Assembly (NCBI GenBank): GCA_900318535.1
Contig: ONKU01000010.1
Location: 1-64,000 of the forward strand
Length of the DNA: 64,000 nt
Reading direction: 5' to 3'
From: an uncultured Prevotellaceae bacterium
GTDB lineage: Bacteria > Bacteroidota > Bacteroidia > Bacteroidales > Muribaculaceae
Position numbers and translations under genes: made by a program
Shown here: piece by piece, positions 1 to 7,116 of the stretch
Layout: every line of letters begins with the position of its first letter
Position numbering within the stretch: the stretch's first letter is position 1
Notes under the pieces: model-generated
What the model was told of the DNA's origin: nothing
Databases searched by the model: none
The model's input: only the letters and a program-made list of their open reading frames with translations

Positions 1-40
1 AACAATAACGACACTATTAAACTCTATAATACTAACGATT

Positions 41-1000
41 ATGAAAAAGACATTACTTATTTCAATTCTCGCCCTGCTGGGCATGACCCAGGCAGCGGCA
101 CAATGGGACGGTTCTGATTACCTTCCTATTGTTCGTGAAGGCGTCAAGTGGGTAAACGAAAAAGTCATCATCAACCATGGTGACACAACCAGTTATTATT
201 ACACTTACGAGTTCAATGGTAAAGACAGTGTCGGGTCCAATGACATGAGTGCACACCTTGATAATGCCCTATACTATTATACAGGGAATAGTCTGGACAC
301 AGAGCAAGATAGTTTAATTGCGGGACTCAGTGATGGTTACCCATATCTTTATGAGGTATCATTTTTTAGAAACCATGCCTATGATGCAGTAAAAACTGAA
401 GGAAGAAATATGATTGAACTTCCCATGTACACAAATGGAGGCACTAGAACACTATATCGGTTCGGTGGATGGGGTCTAATAGATTTCTTTCTTATGATTC
501 AAGAATGGACACATGAATTCAATCCTGAGCAGGAGGTTTTCCTAACCTCGGAGAACTTCACCGAGGTTGAGCCAATTGAGATAGAAGGCCACTCATGCAG
601 CCGTTATGCCTACGTTAAGGAGAATGGTGACACGATGTGCTATGTGGTGGAGGGCATCGGATTTGACAGCCGCAACATGGGCGACCTGCTGACGCCGTTC
701 ACCCGCGAGCCCGACCCCGATGCCGATTATCAGGAGTACTGGGGCCTGAGCCACGTGGTCAAGGACGGTAAGATCATCTACAAGGGCATGCGCTACAACC
801 CGGCCCTGTTTGAGAACCCCGGTGACGTGAATGGCGATGGAGAGGTCAACATAGCCGATGCAAACAGCGTGATTGATATTGTCATCTTGGGCGGCAATGC
901 AGGCCACACCCGCGCTCCCGCCGCCGACGCCAACCATGATGGCGAGGTCAACATTGGCGACATCAACTACATCATCAATTTCATCCTGAATGGAGAATAG
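41..1000 (+). CDS. secreted protein with C-terminal dockerin-type repeats
   Basis: This 319-residue protein starts with a clear signal peptide (basic MKK, hydrophobic core, likely cleavage after AAA near residue 20). The middle of about 240 residues matches no family I recognise. From residue 261 to the end there are two calcium-loop repeats (GDVNGDGEVN and DANHDGEVN, each followed by a short hydrophobic helix), the layout of a type I dockerin pair. The body becomes noticeably more GC-rich in its last third than in the first 500 bases. I infer an exported, possibly surface-attached protein; the dockerin-like tail is seen, but no cohesin partner is present in the window. Nothing in the sequence suggests a catalytic role. 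A second dockerin-tailed protein of similar size is at 16083. Confidence 0.8.
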   Translation: MKKTLLISILALLGMTQAAAQWDGSDYLPIVREGVKWVNEKVIINHGDTTSYYYTYEFNGKDSVGSNDMSAHLDNALYYYTGNSLDTEQDSLIAGLSDGYPYLYEVSFFRNHAYDAVKTEGRNMIELPMYTNGGTRTLYRFGGWGLIDFFLMIQEWTHEFNPEQEVFLTSENFTEVEPIEIEGHSCSRYAYVKENGDTMCYVVEGIGFDSRNMGDLLTPFTREPDPDADYQEYWGLSHVVKDGKIIYKGMRYNPALFENPGDVNGDGEVNIADANSVIDIVILGGNAGHTRAPAADANHDGEVNIGDINYIINFILNGE

Positions 1001-1020
1001 AAACGGTACTTCATTATTGA

Positions 1021-1100
1021 ACACGAATGGCCATGAATGATCACGAATGGACATGAATGTTTTTTTTGAGGATTCGTGGGCATTTATGGGCATTCGTGTG
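1021..1100. repeat. long imperfect palindrome built on CACGAATG/CATTCGTG
   Basis: The left arm carries ACACGAATGGCCATGAATGA and the right arm ends in GGGCATTCGTGTG; the arms pair over about 30 bases around a T-rich loop near 1059-1067. Copies of the same design lie at 1990-2073 and 11811-11890, so this is a dispersed intergenic repeat rather than a gene-specific terminator, although it could also stop transcription from the gene before it. Confidence 0.75.
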
Positions 1101-1121
1101 ATAAACATGGTGGATTTATGG

Positions 1122-1149
1122 TTGGATTGCCTGATTTGTTCTATCTTTG
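1122..1149 (+). promoter_or_regulatory. Bacteroidota-type promoter for the 1182 gene
   Basis: TATCTTTG at 1142-1149 fits the TAnnTTTG -7 box and a TTG lies at 1122-1124. The expected start of transcription, about 6-8 bases downstream, leaves a leader of roughly 25 bases before the ATG at 1182. Confidence 0.55.
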
Positions 1150-1181
1150 CACTATAATACATTATCAAATACTGTGAAGAT

Positions 1182-1967
1182 ATGAAACGAATCATTTTAA
1201 TTCTGGCTTTGTGCCTGTTGGGCGGTACGGCCTTTGTACATGCTCAGACACAGAACAAGAAAGAGAAACAAGAGGTGGTGAAGCTGAAAAACGGCCACCG
1301 CGTGAGGGGCAAGATTGTGACCTATGCTCCGCTGGATTCGCTGGTCATCCAGGAAGATGACGGCACGCTGCAGACCATCTACTGGAACAGCATCAAGCAG
1401 ATCACCAAGGAGGACTGGCAGCCGCAGCAGTCGATGGGCAGTGACTTCACCCCTGGCAGCGGGCCGCAGAAGGGTTACCGCGGCTTCTTTGACCTGGAAT
1501 ACTACAAATCCATCGATGCCATTTCACAGGATCACTTCGGCTTCAGCACGACCCACGGCTACCAATTCAAGCCTTGGTTGTTTATCGGTGCTGGTGCCGG
1601 GATGAAAATCAGTCACAACAAGCATAGTAAACCTGATTTCGCCAAAAAGACCGATTTTTACATGTTTCCAGTGTTTGGCGACATTCGCTTCGACCTGTTG
1701 AAGGGCAAATTTTCGCCTTATCTGGATTGCCGTTTAGGTTACACCCTGGGCAATAAAGCCTATGGACTGATGTTCAACCCCTCGCTGGGATGCCGAATGG
1801 GGCTTACCGACAAACTGGCCATCAATGCCTCGCTGGGATACAGCATGCAGAGTACTGATCTCGCTGTTGTAACTCAAAAGCAAACCGCCATCTGGCACCA
1901 CAAAGGCAGTAACGAGCAGAACAACCCTTACCACTGCCTGTCCATCAAACTAGGCATCGAGTTCTAG
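1182..1967 (+). CDS. small outer-membrane beta-barrel-like protein
   Basis: A signal peptide occupies roughly residues 1-21 (cleavage near HAQ). Residues 30-75 form a short beta-rich segment with an RGKIVTYAPLDSLVIQ-type pattern, reminiscent of the small SH3-like module often placed before such barrels. The rest is a run of alternating hydrophobic strands rich in Gly, Tyr and Phe and ends in LGIEF, a terminal aromatic residue typical of outer-membrane barrels. At 261 residues it would make an eight-strand barrel. No ligand can be inferred. It sits between two copies of the CACGAATG palindrome, with its own promoter, and appears monocistronic. Confidence 0.7.
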   Translation: MKRIILILALCLLGGTAFVHAQTQNKKEKQEVVKLKNGHRVRGKIVTYAPLDSLVIQEDDGTLQTIYWNSIKQITKEDWQPQQSMGSDFTPGSGPQKGYRGFFDLEYYKSIDAISQDHFGFSTTHGYQFKPWLFIGAGAGMKISHNKHSKPDFAKKTDFYMFPVFGDIRFDLLKGKFSPYLDCRLGYTLGNKAYGLMFNPSLGCRMGLTDKLAINASLGYSMQSTDLAVVTQKQTAIWHHKGSNEQNNPYHCLSIKLGIEF

Positions 1968-1989
1968 GGCACGAATCGTCAGAAAAACA

Positions 1990-2073
1990 TTTAACACGAA
2001 TGACCGTAAATGCTCATGAATGGTCATAAATTATTCATGATAATTCGTGGAGATTTACGGACATTCGTGTTTA
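1990..2073. repeat. long imperfect palindrome, second CACGAATG copy
   Basis: TTTAACACGAATGACCGTAA in the left arm pairs with TTTACGGACATTCGTGTTTAAA-like sequence in the right arm. The arms are imperfect and differ from those at 1021 by compensating changes (for example GTAAA with TTTAC here, GTGAA-like bases there), so pairing seems to be kept. Confidence 0.75.
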
Positions 2074-2223
2074 AATACCACCAAGAGGATTTGATGGGCA
2101 TTTATATGTCATTACGTCAGTTATCGGCGTGATGGCACGTTTCTTGCTGTTGGATATAACATTGGCGGACTTTGTCCGTTAAGAATAAAACGACACTAAC
2201 AACAATTATCGAAATACAACACA

Positions 2224-2778
2224 ATGAAAGGTAAAGTTTATACCCGTACCGGCGATGCCGGACAGACGTCGCTGGTGAGCGGCAACCGTGTGAGCAAGGA
2301 CGACGTGCGTGTCGAGGCTTATGGCACCGTCGATGAGCTGAACAGCAACATCGGCGTGCTGTTGCACAGCACCAAACTCGATGACCAGGAGATTATCGCG
2401 CTGCTGCGCAAGGCGCAGAACAAGCTGTTCAACATCGGCGCCTATCTGGCCAACGATGCCAAGGATGCCACGCTCTATGGCCTCTCTCAGGACGATGTCA
2501 CTGCCCTGGAGCAGATGATGGACCACATGAGCGAGGAACTGCCGCCCATGCAGGGCTTTATCCTGCCTGGAGGAACACGCCTGTCGGCCCAGGCCGACCG
2601 CTGCCGCACCATCACCCGCCGTGCCGAGCGCCGCGTGGTCACACTGGCCCGCACCGCCACGGTTGATGCGCTGGTGCTGGAATACCTGAACCGATTGAGC
2701 GATTTCTTCTTCGTTTTCGCAAGATACAACAACATTCATAACCAAGTAGAGGAAATTTATTGGGATAAGAATGCTTAG
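2224..2778 (+). CDS. cob(I)yrinic acid a,c-diamide adenosyltransferase (PduO type)
   Basis: It adenosylates cob(I)alamin with ATP to make adenosylcobalamin, the cofactor of methylmalonyl-CoA mutase and related radical enzymes. The N-terminal ATP-binding signature TRTGDAG lies at residues 7-13, followed by the conserved YGTVDELN segment; the C-terminal helices carry RRAERRVVTLAR and the LEYLNRLSDFFFVFAR block typical of PduO-type enzymes. At 184 residues it is full length for the family. There is no signal peptide, so it acts in the cytoplasm. It is followed after 79 bases by a DUF2795 gene that has its own promoter box. MeaB, another mutase helper, is encoded at 57543 but not in the same operon. 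It is sometimes named cobO or pduO; I leave the symbol empty. Confidence 0.93.
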   Translation: MKGKVYTRTGDAGQTSLVSGNRVSKDDVRVEAYGTVDELNSNIGVLLHSTKLDDQEIIALLRKAQNKLFNIGAYLANDAKDATLYGLSQDDVTALEQMMDHMSEELPPMQGFILPGGTRLSAQADRCRTITRRAERRVVTLARTATVDALVLEYLNRLSDFFFVFARYNNIHNQVEEIYWDKNA

Positions 2779-2794
2779 AATTGAAAAATAGTAT

Positions 2795-2802
2795 TACTTT
2801 TG
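2795..2802 (+). promoter_or_regulatory. -7 box upstream of the DUF2795 gene
   Basis: TACTTTTG at 2795-2802 fits TAnnTTTG and stands 55 bases before the ATG at 2858. I see no well-spaced -33 element, so this rests on the -7 box alone. Confidence 0.4.
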
Positions 2803-2857
2803 CACACAATTTTTAAAACACAGGATATTTTCATAAAAAAAGCGAACAAGAAAGACT

Positions 2858-3082
2858 ATGTATTGGACACTTGAATTGGCTACCAAACTCGAAGATGCTC
2901 CATGGCCCGCTACCAAGGCCGAGCTCATCGACTATGCCGTGCGCAGTGGCGCACCTCTCGAAGTGATCGAAAACCTGCAGGAAATTGAAGATGAGGGCGA
3001 TACCTACGAATCTATCGAAGACATCTGGCCCGACTATCCGACCAACGACGACGATTTCTTCTTTGACCCTGACGAGTATTGA
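2858..3082 (+). CDS. DUF2795 domain protein
   Basis: A 74-residue acidic protein with no signal peptide. The N-terminal half (WTLELATKLEDAPWPATKAE, then LIDYAVRSGAPLEVIENLQ) matches the small DUF2795 helical domain, which normally reads as a DNA-damage or stress-related hypothetical family of unknown biochemistry. The C-terminus is very acidic (DDDFFFDPDEY). It follows the adenosyltransferase in the same direction, an arrangement I believe is common in Bacteroidales, but no joint function is established. A strong terminator follows immediately. Confidence 0.8.
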   Translation: MYWTLELATKLEDAPWPATKAELIDYAVRSGAPLEVIENLQEIEDEGDTYESIEDIWPDYPTNDDDFFFDPDEY

Positions 3083-3111
3083 CACGGTCATTTTTGGAAA
3101 GATGATAACAG

Positions 3112-3149
3112 CAGCCCGATCAGACTCATGTCTGACCGGGCTGTTTTTA
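3112..3149 (+). terminator. rho-independent terminator after the DUF2795 gene
   Basis: CAGCCCGATCAGAC and GTCTGACCGGGCTG form a near-perfect stem with a TCAT loop, followed by TTTTT. Confidence 0.9.
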
Positions 3150-3167
3150 TTCGGGTCACGCGCCAAA

Positions 3168-4886
3168 CTAGAAGAACACGCCGCTGGTGTAGCCGAACCA
3201 GCGCAGCACCGTCTCTCCCCACAGGATAATCATCAGCCAGCTGATGAACATCATCGTGATACCAAACTTGAAGGTATCGCTCCAGCTATAATGGTTGGTC
3301 GTGTAGAGCAATGCCGCCGGCTTGCTGTTGAAGGGCAGCACATAAACGTGTCCCACCAGCAAAGCCACGGGGAAGGCCAGGCTCATGATGGGATAGCCGT
3401 TCTTTTGCGCCACACCGATGGCGATGGGGATGAAGATGAGCGTGAGCATCGTCTTGGACTGGAAAATGAGTGAGAACAAGAGGATGCCTGCCGTGAGAAT
3501 CAGGTAAATGGTCCAGAACGGGGTGGACTGCGTAATACCCAGACCCGCAAACAAGGCATCAACCAGCGTGCCGGGCAAGCCCGTGGCATCCAGACCCGCT
3601 CCCAGGGTATAGGCGCCGGCCGAGAACAGCAACAGGTGCCAGGGGATGTCCACATCGTTCCACTTGACCACGCCAATGCCGGGCAGCAAAGCCACCACAG
3701 CGCCCATAAATGCCACTGCGGTCTGGTTGATGCCGTGCTGCTTGTCGGTAGCCCACAGCAGCAGCACAACCACAAAGATGGCGATGGCCTTATACTCCTC
3801 GGGCTTCATTTTGCCCAATTTCTTGAGCTCGTCGCGCAAGCGGTCCATGCCGCCGGCAATCTGCGGCACCCGTTCTTCCTTCTTGAGCGGGAAATATATC
3901 TTGGAGCCCACAAACCAACCGATGAAAATCAGCAGCACGTTCATCGGAAAGGCGACCTTGAACCAGTCCTGATAACTGAACGCGCCCCAACCCATTGCTC
4001 CGGCGATGATTGAGCCTGCCAGCAGCGTGGCGCCCGATCCGGTCAGGAACGAGTTGGCGCCCAAGTTGATTTGAAACAGGTTCTGGAGGATCAGGTTGCG
4101 GCCGAAGTTGTTGCGGTTCTTACCGCCCGTTGCGCCATAAATGGCTGCGATGACCATGAAGATGGGCAGCAGGATGGCCGCCTTGGCTGTCGTAGCCGAG
4201 ATAAAAGCCGAGAGCACCAGGTTGATGACGATGAAGCTGATCATGATGCCGCTCGCATTCTTGCCGAACTTGAGCACAAACCAAAGGGCAAAGCGCTTGG
4301 CCACCTGGGTCTTGACCAGCATGCTGGCCAAGATGAACGACAGGATGTTGAGCCACATCACCGGGTGACCCAACTGGGCATAGGCCGTCTTGTCGGTGGT
4401 GATGCCCGTCAGCACAATGGACAGGATAACGATGAGCGACGTGAGGTAGTTGGGGATCGCCTCGCTGATCCACAGGATGATCGCCGCCACAAAGATGGCC
4501 AGCATGGCATAGTTGATGCGCACGAACTTCTTGTGCGCCGCATCGGTGAGCTGGGCCTGCTGTTGCTCGGTAAGGTCATCGGCCTTGAGCTGCTCGCCGT
4601 CAGGGGTCTTTAATTCCTTGAGTTGTGTCTCAGCTATCTGGTCATAACGCTTCATGGCCGACTCGGTGAGCGTGGTGGTCTCGCTATTGGTGTCAATGCG
4701 GTTGATGAACGGGATGTCCGCCAGCCAATAGATGACGATGAACGCCAGTATTGCCAGCGGCGCACCAATGCGTTGTAGTATTTTCTCAAAGCCGGATTTC
4801 TGCATCTTGGGCAGCTTCTCAATCCGGTAGTTGTTCATGTCCAGCGGGTCAAAAGCCTGTTGCTGGTCGATTCGCTCCTCAGCCAT
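3168..4886 (-). CDS. DASS-family sodium-coupled anion transporter (SLC13 type)
   Basis: A 572-residue inner-membrane protein with about eleven to thirteen hydrophobic segments. The family imports di- or tricarboxylates or sulfate with sodium. The two sodium/substrate hairpin motifs are recognisable as SAFISATTAKAAILLP in the first half and FNSKPAALLYTTN in the second, both modified from the classical SNT form. It has a cytoplasmic N-terminal extension of about 45 residues and, after the first membrane segment, a hydrophilic stretch of about 55 residues (approximately 70-125), rich in Glu, Lys and Gln, that I do not expect in typical members. The substrate cannot be told from sequence. It is the sole gene between a terminator on the plus strand and the CYTH genes upstream. 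Confidence 0.88.
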   Translation of the reverse strand: MAEERIDQQQAFDPLDMNNYRIEKLPKMQKSGFEKILQRIGAPLAILAFIVIYWLADIPFINRIDTNSETTTLTESAMKRYDQIAETQLKELKTPDGEQLKADDLTEQQQAQLTDAAHKKFVRINYAMLAIFVAAIILWISEAIPNYLTSLIVILSIVLTGITTDKTAYAQLGHPVMWLNILSFILASMLVKTQVAKRFALWFVLKFGKNASGIMISFIVINLVLSAFISATTAKAAILLPIFMVIAAIYGATGGKNRNNFGRNLILQNLFQINLGANSFLTGSGATLLAGSIIAGAMGWGAFSYQDWFKVAFPMNVLLIFIGWFVGSKIYFPLKKEERVPQIAGGMDRLRDELKKLGKMKPEEYKAIAIFVVVLLLWATDKQHGINQTAVAFMGAVVALLPGIGVVKWNDVDIPWHLLLFSAGAYTLGAGLDATGLPGTLVDALFAGLGITQSTPFWTIYLILTAGILLFSLIFQSKTMLTLIFIPIAIGVAQKNGYPIMSLAFPVALLVGHVYVLPFNSKPAALLYTTNHYSWSDTFKFGITMMFISWLMIILWGETVLRWFGYTSGVFF

Positions 4887-4903
4887 TTTGGTTATTCTGT
4901 CTT

Positions 4904-4944
4904 AAAAAAAAGAGGTGGCGCACGACGTGCCGTCGCACGCCACC
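4904..4944 (-). terminator. terminator after the CYTH gene
   Basis: Read on the minus strand, GGTGGCGTGCGACGG... and its partner ...CGCCACC make a GC-rich hairpin followed by a run of eight T. It separates the CYTH pair from the transporter downstream. Confidence 0.8.
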
Positions 4945-4974
4945 AGAATGAATTACAATAAAATTGTCAAACGG

Positions 4975-5445
4975 TTATTTCCAGTTCTTGAAGGGATTCT
5001 TCATGAGCATGGAATTGTAATAGCGCGGGTCGCCGGTGACCTCCTCGCCCAGCCAGGCAGGACGCTCGAAGGCGGCATTCTCGTCGGGCAACTCTACCTC
5101 GGCAACGGTGAGGCCCTCGTTGTCGCCGTAGAACTCGTCCACCTCAAAGGTGAACTCGCCGGCCTTGACCAGATAGCGCGTCTTGTCGATCACGCCGGGC
5201 TCACAGATGAGCAGCAGCTCCTTCACCTCCTCGACGGGGATTTCCTTCTCCCACTCGTAGCGGCTGGCGCCACTGGCGTTGCCGATGCCCTTGATGGTGA
5301 TGAAACCCTTGTCGCCCTTGACGCGGACACGCACCGTGCGCTCGGGAACCGAGCTCAGGTAACCCTGGGTGATGCGCGTGGCCTTGAAGGCCTCGCTCTT
5401 GAAATCACCCTTCACCAGAAATTTTCTTTCAATCTCTTTTGCCAT
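4975..5445 (-). CDS. CYTH domain protein (triphosphate tunnel family)
   Basis: The 156-residue protein opens with the family signature EIERKFLV (E4, E6, K8 of the ExExK motif). Basic and acidic residues alternate in strands as expected for the tunnel: RTVRVRVKGDKGFITIK, RYEWEKEI, KTRYLV, FEVDEF and EVELPDE. CYTH proteins bind triphosphates with metal ions; bacterial single-domain members are usually inorganic triphosphatases, less often class IV adenylate cyclases. It is a complete single domain with no signal peptide. The start lies 6 bases after the stop of the gene at 5452, so the two are one transcript. The neighbour appears to be a very divergent relative. Confidence 0.9.
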   Translation of the reverse strand: MAKEIERKFLVKGDFKSEAFKATRITQGYLSSVPERTVRVRVKGDKGFITIKGIGNASGASRYEWEKEIPVEEVKELLLICEPGVIDKTRYLVKAGEFTFEVDEFYGDNEGLTVAEVELPDENAAFERPAWLGEEVTGDPRYYNSMLMKNPFKNWK

Positions 5446-5451
5446 ATCCGT

Positions 5452-6096
5452 TTAGTTTGCTAAGGGTTTGTTAATCATACCAATCACACGCTTGATGGCC
5501 TGCAGGTAGTTGATGTTCTCAACGCCCTCCAGCCCCACGTCGGCCAGGGTCTTCTTGATGTCCTCGACCTCGGTGGACTCTGAGTTGATGGTTTTGACCA
5601 GAGCACCGTTGATATAAACGTCACCCGTCTCGCAGATGGTGTCGTTGACCATGTAGCCAAAGCGGATTTTCTCCACACTCACGGCCTGCAGGTCGGGGTG
5701 CGCATCAATCATGGCCAGGAACTCCTCAAGGGTATAGGTGTCCTTCGTGAGTTCGGGCATTCCGTCCACCTTGAAGGCGGGGAACACCTCGTCGCGCAGC
5801 ACCTGGGCAGCGATGGGGAACTCACCCTTCATCAGGGGGTTCCACTGCTCGAGCCCATCGATCGTCTGGACATAGGTCTTGATGTCCATCTTGCCGTTGC
5901 GTATCTTGGTGTTGTTCACATCATTGGTGCGGCTCACGATATAGGTCTCGGTGCTGTGGCGCTCCCACACCTTCTCGGGCACGGGAACACTCAGGCGGGC
6001 CATACGCTTGCTGGCCTCGCAGAAACAACGTCCGAAACTGCGGAACTCAAAGCGGGGCTTTGAGATTTCACCGATTTTCAATTCTTCTTTTGCCAT
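5452..6096 (-). CDS. divergent CYTH-like protein, function unknown
   Basis: A 214-residue cytoplasmic protein that I cannot place with certainty. Its strand pattern follows a CYTH fold: FEFRSFG near the N-terminus in place of ExExK, ETYIVSR, TKIRNGKMDIK, then after an insertion of about 50 residues EKIRFGYM, and a final DVYINGALVKTINSEST block ending in a helix (VEDIKKTLADVGLEGVENI). Only one Glu remains of the ExExK motif, so triphosphatase activity as known is doubtful. It begins with MAKEE, like its neighbour's MAKEI, and is separated from the downstream CYTH gene by 6 bases. It might be a pseudo-enzyme partner or a duplicate with a new ligand; this is inference. Confidence 0.6.
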   Translation of the reverse strand: MAKEELKIGEISKPRFEFRSFGRCFCEASKRMARLSVPVPEKVWERHSTETYIVSRTNDVNNTKIRNGKMDIKTYVQTIDGLEQWNPLMKGEFPIAAQVLRDEVFPAFKVDGMPELTKDTYTLEEFLAMIDAHPDLQAVSVEKIRFGYMVNDTICETGDVYINGALVKTINSESTEVEDIKKTLADVGLEGVENINYLQAIKRVIGMINKPLAN

Positions 6097-6183
6097 TTTG
6101 TTTTCTTGGTTTGATTAAGTGATTTATGGTTAGTAATTACTTCTCGTTGTTTAGGGCGGAGAGATGCCAAAGGTGGAGAGAGA

Positions 6184-6218
6184 CTCTAAACCCTAAACCC
6201 TAAACTCTAAACTCTAAA
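6184..6218. repeat. five tandem heptads, CYCTAAA
   Basis: CTCTAAA, CCCTAAA, CCCTAAA, CTCTAAA and CTCTAAA follow each other exactly. On the minus strand this reads as TTTAGGG/TTTAGAG, related to the YTAGTNN heptads found at five other sites in the window. Confidence 0.85.
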
Positions 6219-6219
6219 C

Positions 6220-6247
6220 TTCAAGTTTCACATGGGTGAAACTTGAA
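6220..6247 (-). terminator. perfect hairpin abutting the stop of the LTD lipoprotein gene
   Basis: TTCAAGTTTCAC (6220-6231) pairs perfectly with GTGAAACTTGAA (6236-6247) around a 4-base loop. It touches the stop codon at 6248. No T-run follows on the minus strand, so it may protect the mRNA 3' end rather than act as a simple terminator. Confidence 0.55.
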
Positions 6248-7087
6248 TTACTGTACTACAGTGGGATCCTCGGTACCGGTGTCGGGATTATTTGTACCCA
6301 GGGTGGGCGTGTCGGTAATCATGAACTTGCCGGTGCCGTTGGGGCAACGGCTCCACGAGCCAGACACCTTGGCCAGCGACTGGTTGCCCCAAGCGTCTTC
6401 CTTCTCGCCGCGCTGGAATCTGTCTACCAGGTTGTTGTTGGGATCATAAATCTCAACCAGAACGCTCTTCTTGCTGGAGAAACCACTGGAGAAACCGCGC
6501 GGGGTGGTTCCCTTGGCACCCACGATGGTGAAGAAGCTGTGGCCCATGATGACCTCGCCGGCCAGACCCTTCCAGGTCTCTTCCTCATCCTTCTTGATGA
6601 CAACGTCTTTCAACTTGATGGGATCGTCACCGTTGTTGTACAGCTCGATGAACTTATCGGCATCGTTATCGGCAGCACCGTAGAGCTCATTGAGTACCAG
6701 CTTGGTGAAGTCTGAAGGTTTGTCACCCACGGTAAATTCCTTCTCGGGCGAGACGGTTGTATAACCGGCCTCATTCTCAACGGTCACGGTATAGGTTACC
6801 TTGGTGCCGTCGGGCTGGGCGGGAATGGTGGCTGTGAAGGTATTTCCGTTGCCAGCCATGGGCAGGCTACCCGACGTTGTGCCGGCTTTATAATTCAGCG
6901 TGGCGGTTTTTACTGCCTGAAGGCCTGAAACGGTTACAGTAACCACAATGTCGTCAAACGAGGTGGGTGCCTCGGGCGACATGGTAACGGCTTCGATTTT
7001 GGACGGGCCCTCATACACGTTATCTTTTACACACGATGCCAGCAATACAACGGCCAGCAGCATGAATGCGAATTGTATCTTTTTCAT
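6248..7087 (-). CDS. lipoprotein with lamin-tail domain
   Basis: Starting at the second ATG (MKKIQFAF) gives a compact lipoprotein signal with the lipobox LLASC, so the mature protein is lipid-anchored. Residues 30-130 form a beta-sandwich-like region of the type that measures protein or sugar contacts (VTMSPEAPTSFDDIVVTVTV, then YTVTVENEAG). The C-terminal half (LVLNELYG...DKFIELYNNG...) fits the LTD (lamin-tail) domain, an immunoglobulin-like fold used by secreted bacterial proteins, often nuclease-linked. An upstream in-frame start 30 bases earlier would spoil the signal peptide. It starts 30 bases after the porin gene ends and is most likely its partner at the cell surface. Confidence 0.8.
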   Translation of the reverse strand: MKKIQFAFMLLAVVLLASCVKDNVYEGPSKIEAVTMSPEAPTSFDDIVVTVTVSGLQAVKTATLNYKAGTTSGSLPMAGNGNTFTATIPAQPDGTKVTYTVTVENEAGYTTVSPEKEFTVGDKPSDFTKLVLNELYGAADNDADKFIELYNNGDDPIKLKDVVIKKDEEETWKGLAGEVIMGHSFFTIVGAKGTTPRGFSSGFSSKKSVLVEIYDPNNNLVDRFQRGEKEDAWGNQSLAKVSGSWSRCPNGTGKFMITDTPTLGTNNPDTGTEDPTVVQ

Positions 7088-7116
7088 TGTCGTAATAATC
7101 TTTAAGTGGTTGTCCA

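Noticed and set aside
2140..2200. Cobalamin riboswitch upstream of the adenosyltransferase
   Set aside because: I looked for the conserved B12-box (GCCACTG-like) and a long structured leader but found only a short GGACTTTGTCC hairpin and the palindrome.
6184..6218. Telomeric DNA or eukaryotic contamination
   Set aside because: Only five heptads, interrupted by CTCTAAA variants and next to bacterial genes; similar heptads occur throughout the window.
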